Assembly: GCF_014199295.1 (NCBI RefSeq)
Contig: NZ_JACIJH010000001.1
Span: 62,001 to 126,000, forward strand
Origin: Sphingopyxis panaciterrulae
GTDB taxonomy: Bacteria > Pseudomonadota > Alphaproteobacteria > Sphingomonadales > Sphingomonadaceae
Reading direction: 5' to 3'
Length of the DNA stretch: 64,000 bases
The translations under genes were made by a program, and so were the position numbers. Shown piece by piece: positions 45,340 to 53,978 of the stretch. Each line of letters opens with the position of its first letter. Positions within the stretch are counted from its first letter, which is position 1. The notes under the pieces are model-generated. The model worked only from the letters and a program-made list of their open reading frames with translations. It ran no database searches and had not been told where the DNA came from.

Positions 45340-46932
45340 TCAACCCGGCGTGCCTTCGATCGCGGCGCGGAAGCTGTCGGCGCGCGCCATCGCCCAATAG
45401 CGGGCGCTGGCGACCGAATCGGGCGCGTCGAGCAGGATGCCGCGCGGATAGAAGCTGTAGATGCGGTCGATCGAATCCGATCGCGTCGCATTCTGGCGTT
45501 CGTGGAGATGATGCGGACGGATCTGCCACGGCGTTTCCAGCCCCATCGCGGCGGTGATGTCCCACAACGAAGATACGGTGGCGGCCTGGAAGCGGCGGAC
45601 GCGTTCGGCCTTGTCCTCGACCACCAAACCGCGCTGACGCCCCGGGTCCTGCGTCGCGATGCCGGTCGGGCATTCGCCGGTGTGGCATTTGAGCGACTGG
45701 ACGCAGCCGAGCGAGAACATGAAGGCGCGCGCGGCATTCGACCAGTCGGCGCCGAGCGCGCAATTGACCGCCAGCCCCGCGCCCGAATGCACCTTGCCGG
45801 AGGCGGCGAGGCGGATATCCTCCTTGAACCCGCAGCCGACGAGCGCATTGCGCATGAAGATCAGCCCTTCGCGCAAAGGCATGCCGACGCGGTTCGAAAA
45901 TTCGACCGGCGCGGCGCCGGTGCCGCCTTCGGCGCCGTCGACGACGATGTAGTCGAGGCGGATTCCGGTTTCGAGCATCGCCTTCATGACGGCATAGACT
46001 TCGTGCGGCTGGCCGACGCACAGCTTGATCCCGACCGGCTTGCCGCCCGACAGCTCGCGCAGCCTTGCCGCCCATTCGACGAGCTCGATCGGGGTCGCGA
46101 AGGCCGAGTGGGCGGCGGGCGAGATGCAGTCGACTCCCTGCGGGACGCCGCGTGTCGCCGCGATCTCTGCGCTGACCTTGGGGCCCGGCAGGACGCCGCC
46201 ATGGCCGGGTTTGGCGCCCTGGCTCAGCTTGATCTCGATCATCCGCACCTGGTCGATCTGCGCCGTGTCGCGGAAGCGTTCGGGGTCGAAGCGACCGGTG
46301 CCGTCGCGCGCGCCGAAATAGCCGCTGCCGAGTTCCCACACGATGTCGCCGCCATGCGCGCGGTGATAGGGGCTGAAGCCGCCCTCGCCGGTGTCGTGAT
46401 AGAAGCCGCCGGTCTTGGCCCCGAGGTTGAGCGCCTCGATCGCGCGCGCGCCGAGCGAGCCGAAGCTCATCGCCGAGATGTTGAGCAGCGCGACGTCATA
46501 AGGTCGCGCGCATTGCGCGGTGCCGACCCGCGCGCGCCGTGTCCGGTCGTGCTCCTCGACGGGGGCGATGCTGTGGCTCATCCATTCATATTCGTCCGAA
46601 TAGACGTCCAGTTCGGTGCCGAAGGGATGGGCGTCGAGATCGCGCTTGGCGCGCGCATAGACGATGTCGCGCTCGTTGCGGGCGAAGGGGCGGCCGTCGA
46701 GCGGGCTTTCGACGATATAGGCGTAGAGGAAGGGGCGCAGCGCCTCGAACATCCAGCGCACGCGCGCGATCAGCGGATAGTTGCGCCACAGCGTATGGTG
46801 CCGCTGCACCGCGTCGTAGATGGCGAGCAGCAGAAGCGGCACCCAGGCGATCAGCGTCCAGCGTGCCGGCGCCCACCAGCCGGCGAGGGCAATGAGCAGG
46901 AGCAGGACGGGAAAGGCGAGCCAGCGGCGCAT
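45340..46932 (-). CDS. FMN-binding glutamate synthase-domain protein (membrane-anchored)
   Basis: A 530-residue protein: two N-terminal hydrophobic segments (residues 5-22 and 27-42), then a complete glutamate-synthase-type alpha/beta barrel. FMN-site features are SAMSFGSLGARAIEALNLGA near 150 and GGVLPGPKVSAEIA near 240. CVQSLKCHTGEC keeps the C-x5-C-x4-C spacing of the 3Fe-4S cluster. It lacks the glutaminase domain, so it probably is not a full glutamate synthase; the reaction is unknown. Two small enzymes precede it in the same operon. Confidence 0.88.
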   Translation of the reverse strand: MRRWLAFPVLLLLIALAGWWAPARWTLIAWVPLLLLAIYDAVQRHHTLWRNYPLIARVRWMFEALRPFLYAYIVESPLDGRPFARNERDIVYARAKRDLDAHPFGTELDVYSDEYEWMSHSIAPVEEHDRTRRARVGTAQCARPYDVALLNISAMSFGSLGARAIEALNLGAKTGGFYHDTGEGGFSPYHRAHGGDIVWELGSGYFGARDGTGRFDPERFRDTAQIDQVRMIEIKLSQGAKPGHGGVLPGPKVSAEIAATRGVPQGVDCISPAAHSAFATPIELVEWAARLRELSGGKPVGIKLCVGQPHEVYAVMKAMLETGIRLDYIVVDGAEGGTGAAPVEFSNRVGMPLREGLIFMRNALVGCGFKEDIRLAASGKVHSGAGLAVNCALGADWSNAARAFMFSLGCVQSLKCHTGECPTGIATQDPGRQRGLVVEDKAERVRRFQAATVSSLWDITAAMGLETPWQIRPHHLHERQNATRSDSIDRIYSFYPRGILLDAPDSVASARYWAMARADSFRAAIEGTPG

Positions 46933-46935
46933 GAT

Positions 46936-47334
46936 CTAACGAGCCTGCGCCGCGAGCATCGTCGCCATTTTTTCCCATACCTTGTTGATCGCCTTGAGCG
47001 GCCGCACCATGACCTTGAAATCCTCTATCTTTCCGTTGGCGTCCCAGCGGATGATGTCGACGCCATTGATCTGGATGCCGTCGAGTTCGCAGACGAATTC
47101 GAGGCAGGCTTGATCGCCGTCGACGATCTCGCGCAGATAGCGAAAACTGTCGCCGCCGAGGACGTGGCTCGCCGCGTGGAGATAGGCGAACACCTTGTCG
47201 CGCCCCTCTTGCGGCGTGTGGACGACCGGCGAGTGGAACACCGCATCCTCGGCGAGCAGCGCCCGGAGCGCCTGCGGGTCGCCGCCGGCCGCCATATAGG
47301 CGTGCCAGGCGGCGAGCCCCGGGTGGGCGCTCAC
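46936..47334 (-). CDS. NTF2-like (SnoaL-type) small protein
   Basis: A 132-residue protein with the NTF2/SnoaL cone fold pattern: LRALLAEDAVFHSPVVHTPQ near residue 22, GRDKVFAYLHAASHVLGG, and IRWDANGKIEDFKVMVRPLK near 93. Members are isomerases, hydrolases or binding proteins; no specific role can be given. It lies between the FMN protein (3 bp away) and the dienelactone hydrolase (4-nt overlap), suggesting a common metabolic task. Confidence 0.75.
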   Translation of the reverse strand: MSAHPGLAAWHAYMAAGGDPQALRALLAEDAVFHSPVVHTPQEGRDKVFAYLHAASHVLGGDSFRYLREIVDGDQACLEFVCELDGIQINGVDIIRWDANGKIEDFKVMVRPLKAINKVWEKMATMLAAQAR

Positions 47335-48029
47335 GCCAAAGTCCCGGCGAAGAAGGCGCGGGTGCGTCCATCGGCGAGTTTGGCTCCCTCGTCGTCGCGG
47401 CGATTGCCGCTGGTCGCCGCGAAGCCGTGGTCGAGACCGGGATAGTCGTGGAGCGTCACCTTCGGATTGGGATCGAGCGCCTCGTGAATCTTCTGCTGCG
47501 CGGCATGATCGACGAAATGATCCTCGGTCGGGATATGCAGCATTAGCGGGTTCGAGATCGCATGGGCTTCGTTCAGCATCGTGTCGATCATGACGCCATA
47601 ATAGCCGACCGATGCGTCCACGTCGGTGCGCGTCGCCGCCATATAAGCGAGGCGGCCGCCCAGGCAGAAGCCGACGCAGCCGATCCGGTTCGTGCCTTGG
47701 CCGCGCAGCCAGCGGACCGACGCTTCGATATCCTTGACGCCCAGGTCGGCGTCATATTGTCCGAAATAGCCGAGCGCTTTCTGGAATTCCGCCTCGACGT
47801 CGGGATTCAGCTCGACGCCGGGGGCGAAGCGCCAGAAGATGTCGGGCGCGATGGCCAGATAGCCTTCGGCCGCCCAATCGTCGCATTTCTGGCGAATGCC
47901 CGCGTTCACGCCGAAGATTTCGGGAATGACGATGATCGCGCGGGAACTGTCGGCGTCGGGGCGCGCGACATAGGCGGGAATGTCGCCTTCGCCGTCGAGG
48001 GCGGGGATGGACGTGTTGGTCGGGGACAT
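47331..48029 (-). CDS. Dienelactone hydrolase family protein
   Basis: A 232-residue alpha/beta hydrolase of the carboxymethylenebutenolidase type. The catalytic set is visible: Cys122 in GFCLGGR, Asp170 in IPTEDHFVD and His201 in LDHGF, with Glu36 in VIPEIFGVN. Such enzymes open lactone rings in aromatic degradation but are often of broad role. The ATG at 48029 has AGGAGA upstream, decisive against an earlier start at 48161. It leads a three-gene unit. Confidence 0.9.
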   Translation of the reverse strand: MSPTNTSIPALDGEGDIPAYVARPDADSSRAIIVIPEIFGVNAGIRQKCDDWAAEGYLAIAPDIFWRFAPGVELNPDVEAEFQKALGYFGQYDADLGVKDIEASVRWLRGQGTNRIGCVGFCLGGRLAYMAATRTDVDASVGYYGVMIDTMLNEAHAISNPLMLHIPTEDHFVDHAAQQKIHEALDPNPKVTLHDYPGLDHGFAATSGNRRDDEGAKLADGRTRAFFAGTLA

Positions 48030-48132
48030 GAGGCTCTCCTGGCTCTTGCTTCTTGACGGTGAAAACGCGAAGCTAGCGGCGCCGGGAGCGCGGCTCAAGC
48101 GCCAACACCCGCATTCGGGCAGGAGAAGGGGC

Positions 48133-48429
48133 ATGAAGTTCAATATCGAGATCGATTGCACGCCCGAAGAAGCGCGGCGCCTGTTCGGGCTGCCCGACCT
48201 CGAGCCGCTGCACGAGATTTATCTGAGCCGGGTCAAGGAGCTGATGGCGAAAGGCATCACCCCCGACATGGTGCAGGCGATGGTCAAGGGCTGGGTGCCG
48301 ATGGGCGAGAGCGGCCTGGGCCTCGTCCAGTCGTTGCTCGGCCAGTTCGGCGGCGGCCTGATGGGCGGCGCGGCGAAAGCGGCCGACAAGGAAAGCGGGG
48401 ACAAGCCGGCGCGGGGGCGCAAGGGCTGA
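48133..48429 (+). CDS. Small conserved protein (DUF6489-like)
   Basis: A 98-residue protein. MKFNIEIDCTPEEARRLFGL then PDLEPLHEIYLSRVKELMAKG make a compact N-terminal domain; a short amphipathic stretch and a Gly/Lys-rich end (GGGLMGGAAKAADK) follow. It resembles a family of unknown function found in sphingomonads and relatives; the DUF number is from memory. The ATG has GGAGAAGGGG upstream. It is 8 bp from mnmE and probably co-transcribed. Confidence 0.7.
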   Translation: MKFNIEIDCTPEEARRLFGLPDLEPLHEIYLSRVKELMAKGITPDMVQAMVKGWVPMGESGLGLVQSLLGQFGGGLMGGAAKAADKESGDKPARGRKG

Positions 48430-48437
48430 ACGGAAAA

Positions 48438-49769
48438 TTGCAGGAGAAGGGCGCGAGCGACACGATCTTCGCGCTGTCGAGCGGGGTGCCGCCGGCGGCG
48501 ATCGGGGTCGTGCGGATCAGCGGACCCCGCGCGGGCGTGGCGCTGAAGGCGCTTGCCGGGCGGCGGCCGCCGCCGCGTCGCGCGTCGCTCGCGGACCTGC
48601 GCCGCGCGGACGGCGGCGCGCTCGACCGCGCACTGATCCTGTGGTTTCCCGGCCCCGCGACCGCAACGGGCGAGGATCTGGCCGAGCTGCACCTGCACGG
48701 CGGCCGCGCGGTGGTGGCGGCGGTCGAGGCGGAGCTGGCGGCGCTGCCGGGGCTGCGGCGCGCCGAGGCGGGGGAATTCACCCGCCGCGCCTTCCTGAAC
48801 GGCCGCATCGACCTGGCCGAGGCAGAGGGGCTGGCCGACCTGCTCGCCGCCGAGACCGAAAGCCAGCGCGTGCAGGCGCTGGGTCTGGCGAGCGGGCATG
48901 TCTCGCGCGCCGTCGCGGCCTGGCAGGAGCGGCTGCTCGCGCTGATGGCGGGGGCGGAGGCGGAGCTGAATTTTTCCGACGAAGGCGATGTGGAAGTTGG
49001 TGAAAGTGCCGCGCAGCGTGCGGTCACGGGGATGGCGGCGCTGGCCGGCGAGCTGGGCGAATGGCTGGCGCGGCCGGCGGCGGAGGTGATCGCCGAGGGG
49101 CTGTCGGTGGTGATCGCGGGACCGCCAAATGCTGGAAAATCCACTTTAATCAATGCTTTGGCTAAAAGGGAGCTGGCGATCGTGTCGCCGGTCGCGGGGA
49201 CGACGCGCGATGTGATCGAGACGCCGCTCGCGCTCGACGGCATCGCGATGCGCTTTTCGGACACGGCCGGATTGCGCGGGGAAGGTGCCGAAGCGATCGA
49301 GGCGATCGGGATCGATCGGGCGAAGGCGGCGGTGGCGGCGGCGGATATATTGCTGTGGCTCGGCCCGCCCGAGGCGACGCCCGCGCATCCGCGCGCGATC
49401 CGGATCGCAGCGCAGGCCGACCGCTGGCGCGGCGACGCGGCGGCCGAAGCCGAGGCGGCGCATGCCGACCTGATTCTGTCCGCGACGACTGGCGAGGGGA
49501 TGGCGGCGCTGCACCGCGCGATCGTCGACCGGGCGCGGACGCTGCTGCCGCGCGAAGGCGAGGCGGCGCTGCGCGCGCGCCAGCGCGCGGCGCTTGCGGA
49601 AGCGCGCGAGTGGCTGACGGTCGCGGCGGGATCGCAGGAAGCGAGCGACCTGATCCTGCTTGCCGAGCGCCTGCGCCTTGCAGCGGGTGCGCTCGATCGC
49701 ATCACCGGGCGGGCCGGGGTGGAGGATATGCTGGATGCGCTGTTCGGACGGTTCTGCATCGGGAAATGA
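48438..49769 (+). CDS. mnmE: tRNA modification GTPase MnmE
   Basis: With MnmG it makes cmnm5U at the wobble base of certain tRNAs. It has 443 residues. The N-terminal formyl-THF-binding domain has DTIFALSSGVPPAAIGVVRI, the G1 motif GPPNAGKST is at 228-236, VAGTTRDVIET follows, and the C-terminal CIGK box is intact. There is no ATG at the expected place; the best start is TTG at 48438 after GGAAAA, just past the upstream stop. A parS-like site begins right after the stop. Confidence 0.96.
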   Translation: MQEKGASDTIFALSSGVPPAAIGVVRISGPRAGVALKALAGRRPPPRRASLADLRRADGGALDRALILWFPGPATATGEDLAELHLHGGRAVVAAVEAELAALPGLRRAEAGEFTRRAFLNGRIDLAEAEGLADLLAAETESQRVQALGLASGHVSRAVAAWQERLLALMAGAEAELNFSDEGDVEVGESAAQRAVTGMAALAGELGEWLARPAAEVIAEGLSVVIAGPPNAGKSTLINALAKRELAIVSPVAGTTRDVIETPLALDGIAMRFSDTAGLRGEGAEAIEAIGIDRAKAAVAAADILLWLGPPEATPAHPRAIRIAAQADRWRGDAAAEAEAAHADLILSATTGEGMAALHRAIVDRARTLLPREGEAALRARQRAALAEAREWLTVAAGSQEASDLILLAERLRLAAGALDRITGRAGVEDMLDALFGRFCIGK

Positions 49770-49785
49770 TGTTTCACGTGAAACG
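49770..49785. other. parS-like site 1
   Basis: TGTTTCACGTGAAACG differs at one base from the ParB consensus TGTTTCACGTGAAACA. It begins immediately after the mnmE stop, 9 kb from the proposed origin and 3.4 kb before parA. Confidence 0.9.
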
Positions 49786-49925
49786 CGGCGGGCAGGAGCG
49801 CCGAGCGCAGCCCCATTTTGACTCGCACAAAAACACAAGGAGGGCGCGAATCGATCGAAAGTGCGTGCCGATCATGGTGTCTTTATGGGAAGATTAATCG
49901 GACCGGCCCGAAGCGACGCACGCAA

Positions 49926-50078
49926 AATCGGCATCATTCAAACCGGTTCGCGCTGAGCTCGTCGAAGCACTGTCCTTCCTCTAGCGACGCCTGAAAGAAA
50001 GAACGGCCCTTCGACAAGCTCGGAGCCTGCCCCCGCGAAGGCGGGGGCGAACGGGCAGATTTACAACTCGGCGTTCCA
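49926..50078. repeat. Dispersed palindromic repeat, family A copy 2
   Basis: A diverged copy with GAGCTCGTCGAAGCAC and CTTCGACAAGCTCGG arms and a CCCCCGCGAAGGCGGGGG hairpin. With the family E element it fills most of the 425-bp mnmE-mnmG gap, which also starts with parS. No gene is seen there. Confidence 0.75.
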
Positions 50079-50091
50079 AAGGATATTCATG

Positions 50092-50164
50092 ATCTCACGC
50101 GCAGGCGCGAAGGCGCGAAGAAGACCCGCCCGGTCTTCGCAGTCTTTGCGCCTGTGCGTGAGAT
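50092..50164. repeat. Palindromic repeat, family E copy 2
   Basis: ATCTCACGC and GCGTGAGAT outer arms with GCAGGCGC and GCGCCTGT, GAAGA and TCTTC inside. It ends 30 bp before mnmG. Confidence 0.75.
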
Positions 50165-50194
50165 TTTGCTTGGCGCTGTGCACCGGATGGATTT

Positions 50195-52072
50195 ATGGGC
50201 GCCGCGATCATGCGGAGCAGCGCACCATTCGATGTCGTCGTCGTCGGCGGCGGGCACGCCGGGACCGAGGCCGCCGCGGCCGCGGCGCGGCTCGGCGCGC
50301 GGGTGGCGCTGGTCAGCTTCGACCCGGCGCTGATCGGGAGCATGTCGTGCAACCCGGCGATCGGCGGGCTCGGCAAGGGGCATCTGGTGCGCGAGGTCGA
50401 CGCGCTCGACGGCTGGATGGCGCGCGCGGCCGATGCCGCCGCGATTCATTACCGCATGCTCAACGCGTCGAAGGGCGCGGCGGTGCAGGGGCCGCGCATC
50501 CAGGCGGACCGGACACTCTATCGCCATGCGATCCAGGCGCTGCTCGCGGCCGAGCCGGGCATCGCGGTGATCGCGGGCGAGGCGGCGGCGCTGACGCTCT
50601 CGTCCGATGGATCGCGCGTCGAGGGATTGGTGCTCGGCGACGGCAGCGCGCTGACAGCAGGCGCGGTGGTGCTGGCGACCGGCACCTTCCTCGGCGGGCG
50701 GATGTTCCGCGGCGAGGAGCGGATGGAGGGGGGACGCATCGGCGAGGCGGGCGCGCACAAGCTTGCGCAGCAGCTCCGCGGCGCCGATCTGCCGATGGCG
50801 CGGCTCAAGACCGGGACGCCGCCGCGCCTCGACGGGCGGACGATCAACTGGGCACAGCTCGACGAACAGCCGTCGGACAGCGGCGACTGGACCTGTTCCA
50901 CGTGGAACGACCGGCGGACGGTGCCGCAGATTTTCTGCGCGATCACACGCACCAACGCGGCGACGCATGCGATCATCGCCGACAATCTCCATCGTTCGCC
51001 GCTGTTCACCGGCGCGATCGGCGCGGCGGGTCCGCGCTATTGCCCGTCGATCGAGGATAAGATCCACCGCTTCGCCGACCGCGACGGGCATCAAGTGTTT
51101 CTCGAGCCCGAGGGGCTCGACACGCATCTCGTCTACCCGAACGGCGTTTCGACCTCGCTGCCCGCCGACGTCCAGTTGGCGATGCTGCGCACGATCGGGG
51201 GGCTGGAGAGGGTCGAGATGGTCGTGCCCGGCTATGCGGTCGAATATGACCATATCGACCCGCGCGCGCTCGACCGGACGTTGCAGCTTCGCGCGATTGC
51301 CGGGCTGTGGTGCGCGGGGCAGATCAACGGCACCACCGGCTATGAGGAAGCGGCGGCGCAGGGGCTGGTCGCGGGCGCCAATGCGGCGCTGGCCGTGCAG
51401 GGCTGCGAGCCGCTGATCCTCGACCGATCCGAATCCTATATCGGAGTCATGGTCGACGATCTGGTGTTGCAGGGGGTGAGCGAACCCTATCGCATGCTGA
51501 CCGCGCGCGCCGAATATCGGCTGCGGCTGCGCGCCGACAATGCGGCGACGCGGCTGACCCCGGCGGGGATCGAACTGGGGCTGGTGCGGCCCGCGACCGC
51601 GGCGCTGTTCGCGGCGCGAATGGCGGAGCGGGAGAGGGCGGCGGCGCTGCTCGATGCGCCCGCCGCGAGCGCGGACTATGCGACGCTCGGCCTGACGCTG
51701 CCCGGCAACGGCGTGGCGCGCCGGCGGGTCGACCTGCTGCGCTTTGCCGGGGTCACCATGGCGCGCCTGGCGGAGCTGGCGCCCGGGCTGGCGGATGTGA
51801 AGCCGGCGATTCGGGCCGAATTGGCCGAGGACGCACATTATGCCCCCTATGTCGCGCGGCAGGAGGCCGAGCTGCGCGCGCTGGCGGCGAACGAGGCGAT
51901 CATGCTCGACCCCGCGCTCGACTATGGCGCGATCGGTGGGCTGTCCCGCGAGATGGTCGAGCGCCTGACGAAGGCGCGGCCCGAGACGCTGGGGCAGGCG
52001 GCGCGCATCGACGGGGTGACCCCCGCGGCGCTGACCGCGATCATGGTGCATAGCCGGCGGCGCGCGGCTTGA
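50195..52072 (+). CDS. mnmG: tRNA uridine 5-carboxymethylaminomethyl modification enzyme MnmG (GidA)
   Basis: FAD partner of MnmE. It has 625 residues. The dinucleotide fold [20 protein letters not shown] starts near residue 14; [20 protein letters not shown] (near 51-70) and [20 protein letters not shown] (near 375) are diagnostic. A later start, ATG at 50210, is possible. A perfect parS-like palindrome lies inside the coding sequence at 50894-50909, over Cys-Ser-Thr-Trp-Asn codons. Confidence 0.97.
   Translation: MGAAIMRSSAPFDVVVVGGGHAGTEAAAAAARLGARVALVSFDPALIGSMSCNPAIGGLGKGHLVREVDALDGWMARAADAAAIHYRMLNASKGAAVQGPRIQADRTLYRHAIQALLAAEPGIAVIAGEAAALTLSSDGSRVEGLVLGDGSALTAGAVVLATGTFLGGRMFRGEERMEGGRIGEAGAHKLAQQLRGADLPMARLKTGTPPRLDGRTINWAQLDEQPSDSGDWTCSTWNDRRTVPQIFCAITRTNAATHAIIADNLHRSPLFTGAIGAAGPRYCPSIEDKIHRFADRDGHQVFLEPEGLDTHLVYPNGVSTSLPADVQLAMLRTIGGLERVEMVVPGYAVEYDHIDPRALDRTLQLRAIAGLWCAGQINGTTGYEEAAAQGLVAGANAALAVQGCEPLILDRSESYIGVMVDDLVLQGVSEPYRMLTARAEYRLRLRADNAATRLTPAGIELGLVRPATAALFAARMAERERAAALLDAPAASADYATLGLTLPGNGVARRRVDLLRFAGVTMARLAELAPGLADVKPAIRAELAEDAHYAPYVARQEAELRALAANEAIMLDPALDYGAIGGLSREMVERLTKARPETLGQAARIDGVTPAALTAIMVHSRRRAA
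50894..50909. other. parS-like site 2, inside mnmG
   Basis: TGTTCCACGTGGAACG, a near-complete palindrome of the parS type, in frame with mnmG codons. Confidence 0.8.
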
Positions 52073-52133
52073 TTCTTGAGGGTGGGAAATTCTCACATAA
52101 AGATATTAAGGAGGGCGTTGTGCGGCGGATTGG

Positions 52134-52299
52134 TTAGAGCGGCGTGCCGTAAACCTGCATCACTCATCCCCGTTCGCCCTGAGCTTGTCGAAGGGCTGTT
52201 CTTTCTTTCAAGCGTAGCAAGAAAAAGGACGGTGCTTCGACAAGCTCAGCACGAACGGAAGAAAGGGTGATGCAGAATTAACGCACGCCGCTTTAGAGC
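52134..52299. repeat. Dispersed palindromic repeat, family A copy 3
   Basis: Bounded by TTAGAGCGGCGTGC and its inverted form GCACGCCGCTTTAGAGC. Inside are CTGCATCAC/GTGATGCAG and GAGCTTGTCGAAG/CTTCGACAAGCTC arms. It is almost identical to 61500-61655. It lies in the 461-bp mnmG-rsmG gap, which is made up almost wholly of three repeats (this one, 52294-52420 and 52431-52479) and contains no gene. Confidence 0.9.
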
Positions 52300-52420
52300 A
52301 GGCGTGCCGTTATCCGTTCGTGTCGAGCGAAGTCGAGACACCCATCGGCCTTGCGTCATACCGATGGGTGTCTCGACACGAACGGGACGATGGGTCAGAT
52401 TTGAGGCTCGATGCTCTAAA
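52294..52420. repeat. Second element sharing the TTTAGAGC ends
   Basis: Directly abuts the previous repeat. TTTAGAGCA and TGCTCTAAA form the ends; inside, CCGTTCGTGTCGAG with CTCGACACGAACGG and GACACCCATCGG with CCGATGGGTGTC form long arms. Confidence 0.75.
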
Positions 52421-52430
52421 CAAGTCTGTT

Positions 52431-52479
52431 CTTCGGGCCTTTGCGTGAGTTCCGAGAAATCTCACGCAAAGGCGCGAAG
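52431..52479. repeat. Palindromic repeat, family E copy 3
   Basis: CTTCGGGCCTTTGCGTGAG and CTCACGCAAAGGCGCGAAG pair around an 11-base loop, 55 bp before rsmG. Confidence 0.75.
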
Positions 52480-52533
52480 AAGAAGCGCGATTCCCCGCTT
52501 GCGCGGGAATGACGACGGAAGGGCTTTGTCGGG

Positions 52534-53193
52534 GTGGTGACGATAATCGACGATGAGGCGGCGGCGCGGGACTGGTTGCGCGCGACGTTCGATCCGACGC
52601 CCGCGGCGTGGGCGGGGCTCGAGCGGTTCGCGGCGATGCTGGTGGCCGAGAATGCGCGCCAGAATCTGATCGCGGCGTCGACGATTCCGACCTTGTGGGT
52701 GCGACATATCGCCGACAGCGCGCAGCTTCTGGCGTTCGATCGCGACGGCGACGGGCTGTGGCTCGATCTGGGGAGCGGGCCGGGGCTGCCGGGGCTGGTG
52801 GTTGCGATTCTGAGCGAGCGGCCGCTGATGCTGGTCGAATCGCGCAAGCGGCGCTGCGAATTTCTGCGTGCGGTGGCGGAGGACCTCGATTTGCACCATG
52901 TCGAGGTGGTCGAGGCGCGGCTCGAAGCGGTCGAAACCCGCTCCGCGGCGACGATCAGCGCGCGTGCGTTCGCACCGCTCGACAAGCTCATCGACTTATC
53001 CGCCCGTTTTTCCACCGAATCGACGCGCTGGCTGCTGCCCAAGGGGCGAAATGCGGTTAAGGAACTGGCATTGCTGCCGCGGCCATGGCAAAGTCTGTTC
53101 CACGTGGAACAGAGCCGCACCGATGCGGAGAGCCGGATATTGGTCGGCGCCGGTCGGTTGGGGGGCCGGATCGTGCCGAAAAAGCGAGGATAA
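52534..53193 (+). CDS. rsmG: 16S rRNA (guanine527-N7)-methyltransferase RsmG (GidB)
   Basis: Methylates G527 of 16S rRNA; loss of this enzyme gives low-level streptomycin resistance in other bacteria. It has 219 residues. LWVRHIADSAQLL near residue 54 and the SAM-binding LWLDLGSGPGLPGLVVAI near 75 are diagnostic, and RAFAPLDKLIDLS near 142. The start is GTG at 52534 or the next GTG at 52537. A parS-like palindrome overlaps codons near the end. Confidence 0.95.
   Translation: MVTIIDDEAAARDWLRATFDPTPAAWAGLERFAAMLVAENARQNLIAASTIPTLWVRHIADSAQLLAFDRDGDGLWLDLGSGPGLPGLVVAILSERPLMLVESRKRRCEFLRAVAEDLDLHHVEVVEARLEAVETRSAATISARAFAPLDKLIDLSARFSTESTRWLLPKGRNAVKELALLPRPWQSLFHVEQSRTDAESRILVGAGRLGGRIVPKKRG
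53096..53111. other. parS-like site 3, inside rsmG
   Basis: TGTTCCACGTGGAACA, a perfect 16-bp palindrome of the parS type, over Leu-Phe-His-Val-Glu-Gln codons, 85 bp before parA. Confidence 0.88.
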
Positions 53194-53195
53194 TC

Positions 53196-53978
53196 ATGAT
53201 CAGGATCGCGGTCGCGAACCAGAAGGGCGGGGTAGGCAAGACGACGACCGCGATCAATCTGGCCACCGCGCTTGCGGCGACCGGCTGGCGTACGCTGCTC
53301 ATCGATCTCGATCCGCAGGGCAATGCCTCCACCGGACTGGGGATCAGCCAGGCGCAGCGTGAATTTTCGAGCTATGACCTGCTGCGCGCCGAGGCGACGC
53401 TGACCGATTGCGCGGTGCATACCACGGTGCCGCGGCTCGATATCGTCCCCGCGACGGTCGACCTGTCGGGTGCCGAGATCGAGTTGGTCGAATATCAGGA
53501 CCGGCTGCATCGGTTGCAGCAGGCGCTCGCTGCCGCCGAGGCGGGGCAGTGGGACATCTGCCTGATCGACTGCCCGCCGTCGCTCGGCATGTTGACGCTC
53601 AATGCGCTGATCGCCGCCGAATCGCTGCTCGTACCGCTGCAATGCGAATTTTTCGCGCTCGAAGGGCTGAGCCAGCTCCTGACCACGGTCGAACGGGTGC
53701 GCGGGCGCTTCAACCCGCAGCTCTTCATCCTCGGCGTCGCGCTGACCATGTTCGACCGGCGCAACCGGCTGACCGACCAGGTGTCGGACGATGTGCGCGA
53801 GGTACTCGGCCCGGTGGTGTTCGAAACGGTCATCCCGCGCAACGTCCGCCTGTCGGAAGCGCCGAGCCACGGGCTGCCGGCGCTGATCTATGACCATCGC
53901 TGCGCCGGGTCGGCCGCCTATATCGCGCTCGCGCGCGAGCTGATCGACCGCCTGCCCAATGTTCGCAAGGCTGCTTAA
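53196..53978 (+). CDS. parA: Chromosome partitioning ATPase ParA
   Basis: Walker-type ATPase that moves ParB-parS complexes apart. It has 260 residues. The deviant Walker A KGGVGKTT is at 10-17 (IAVANQKGGVGKTTTAINLA), LLIDLDPQGNASTGLG near 41, and DCPPSLGMLTLNAL near 125. ATG at 53196 has GAGGA upstream; it is the usual ParA start. It is 2 bp from rsmG and directly adjacent to parB. Confidence 0.97.
   Translation: MIRIAVANQKGGVGKTTTAINLATALAATGWRTLLIDLDPQGNASTGLGISQAQREFSSYDLLRAEATLTDCAVHTTVPRLDIVPATVDLSGAEIELVEYQDRLHRLQQALAAAEAGQWDICLIDCPPSLGMLTLNALIAAESLLVPLQCEFFALEGLSQLLTTVERVRGRFNPQLFILGVALTMFDRRNRLTDQVSDDVREVLGPVVFETVIPRNVRLSEAPSHGLPALIYDHRCAGSAAYIALARELIDRLPNVRKAA

Noticed and set aside
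52073..52533. Short open frames within the mnmG-rsmG gap
   Set aside because: They are translations of the palindromic repeats (for example FFLSSVARKRTVLRQAQHER, seen again at 61.6 kb) and recur wherever the repeat does.
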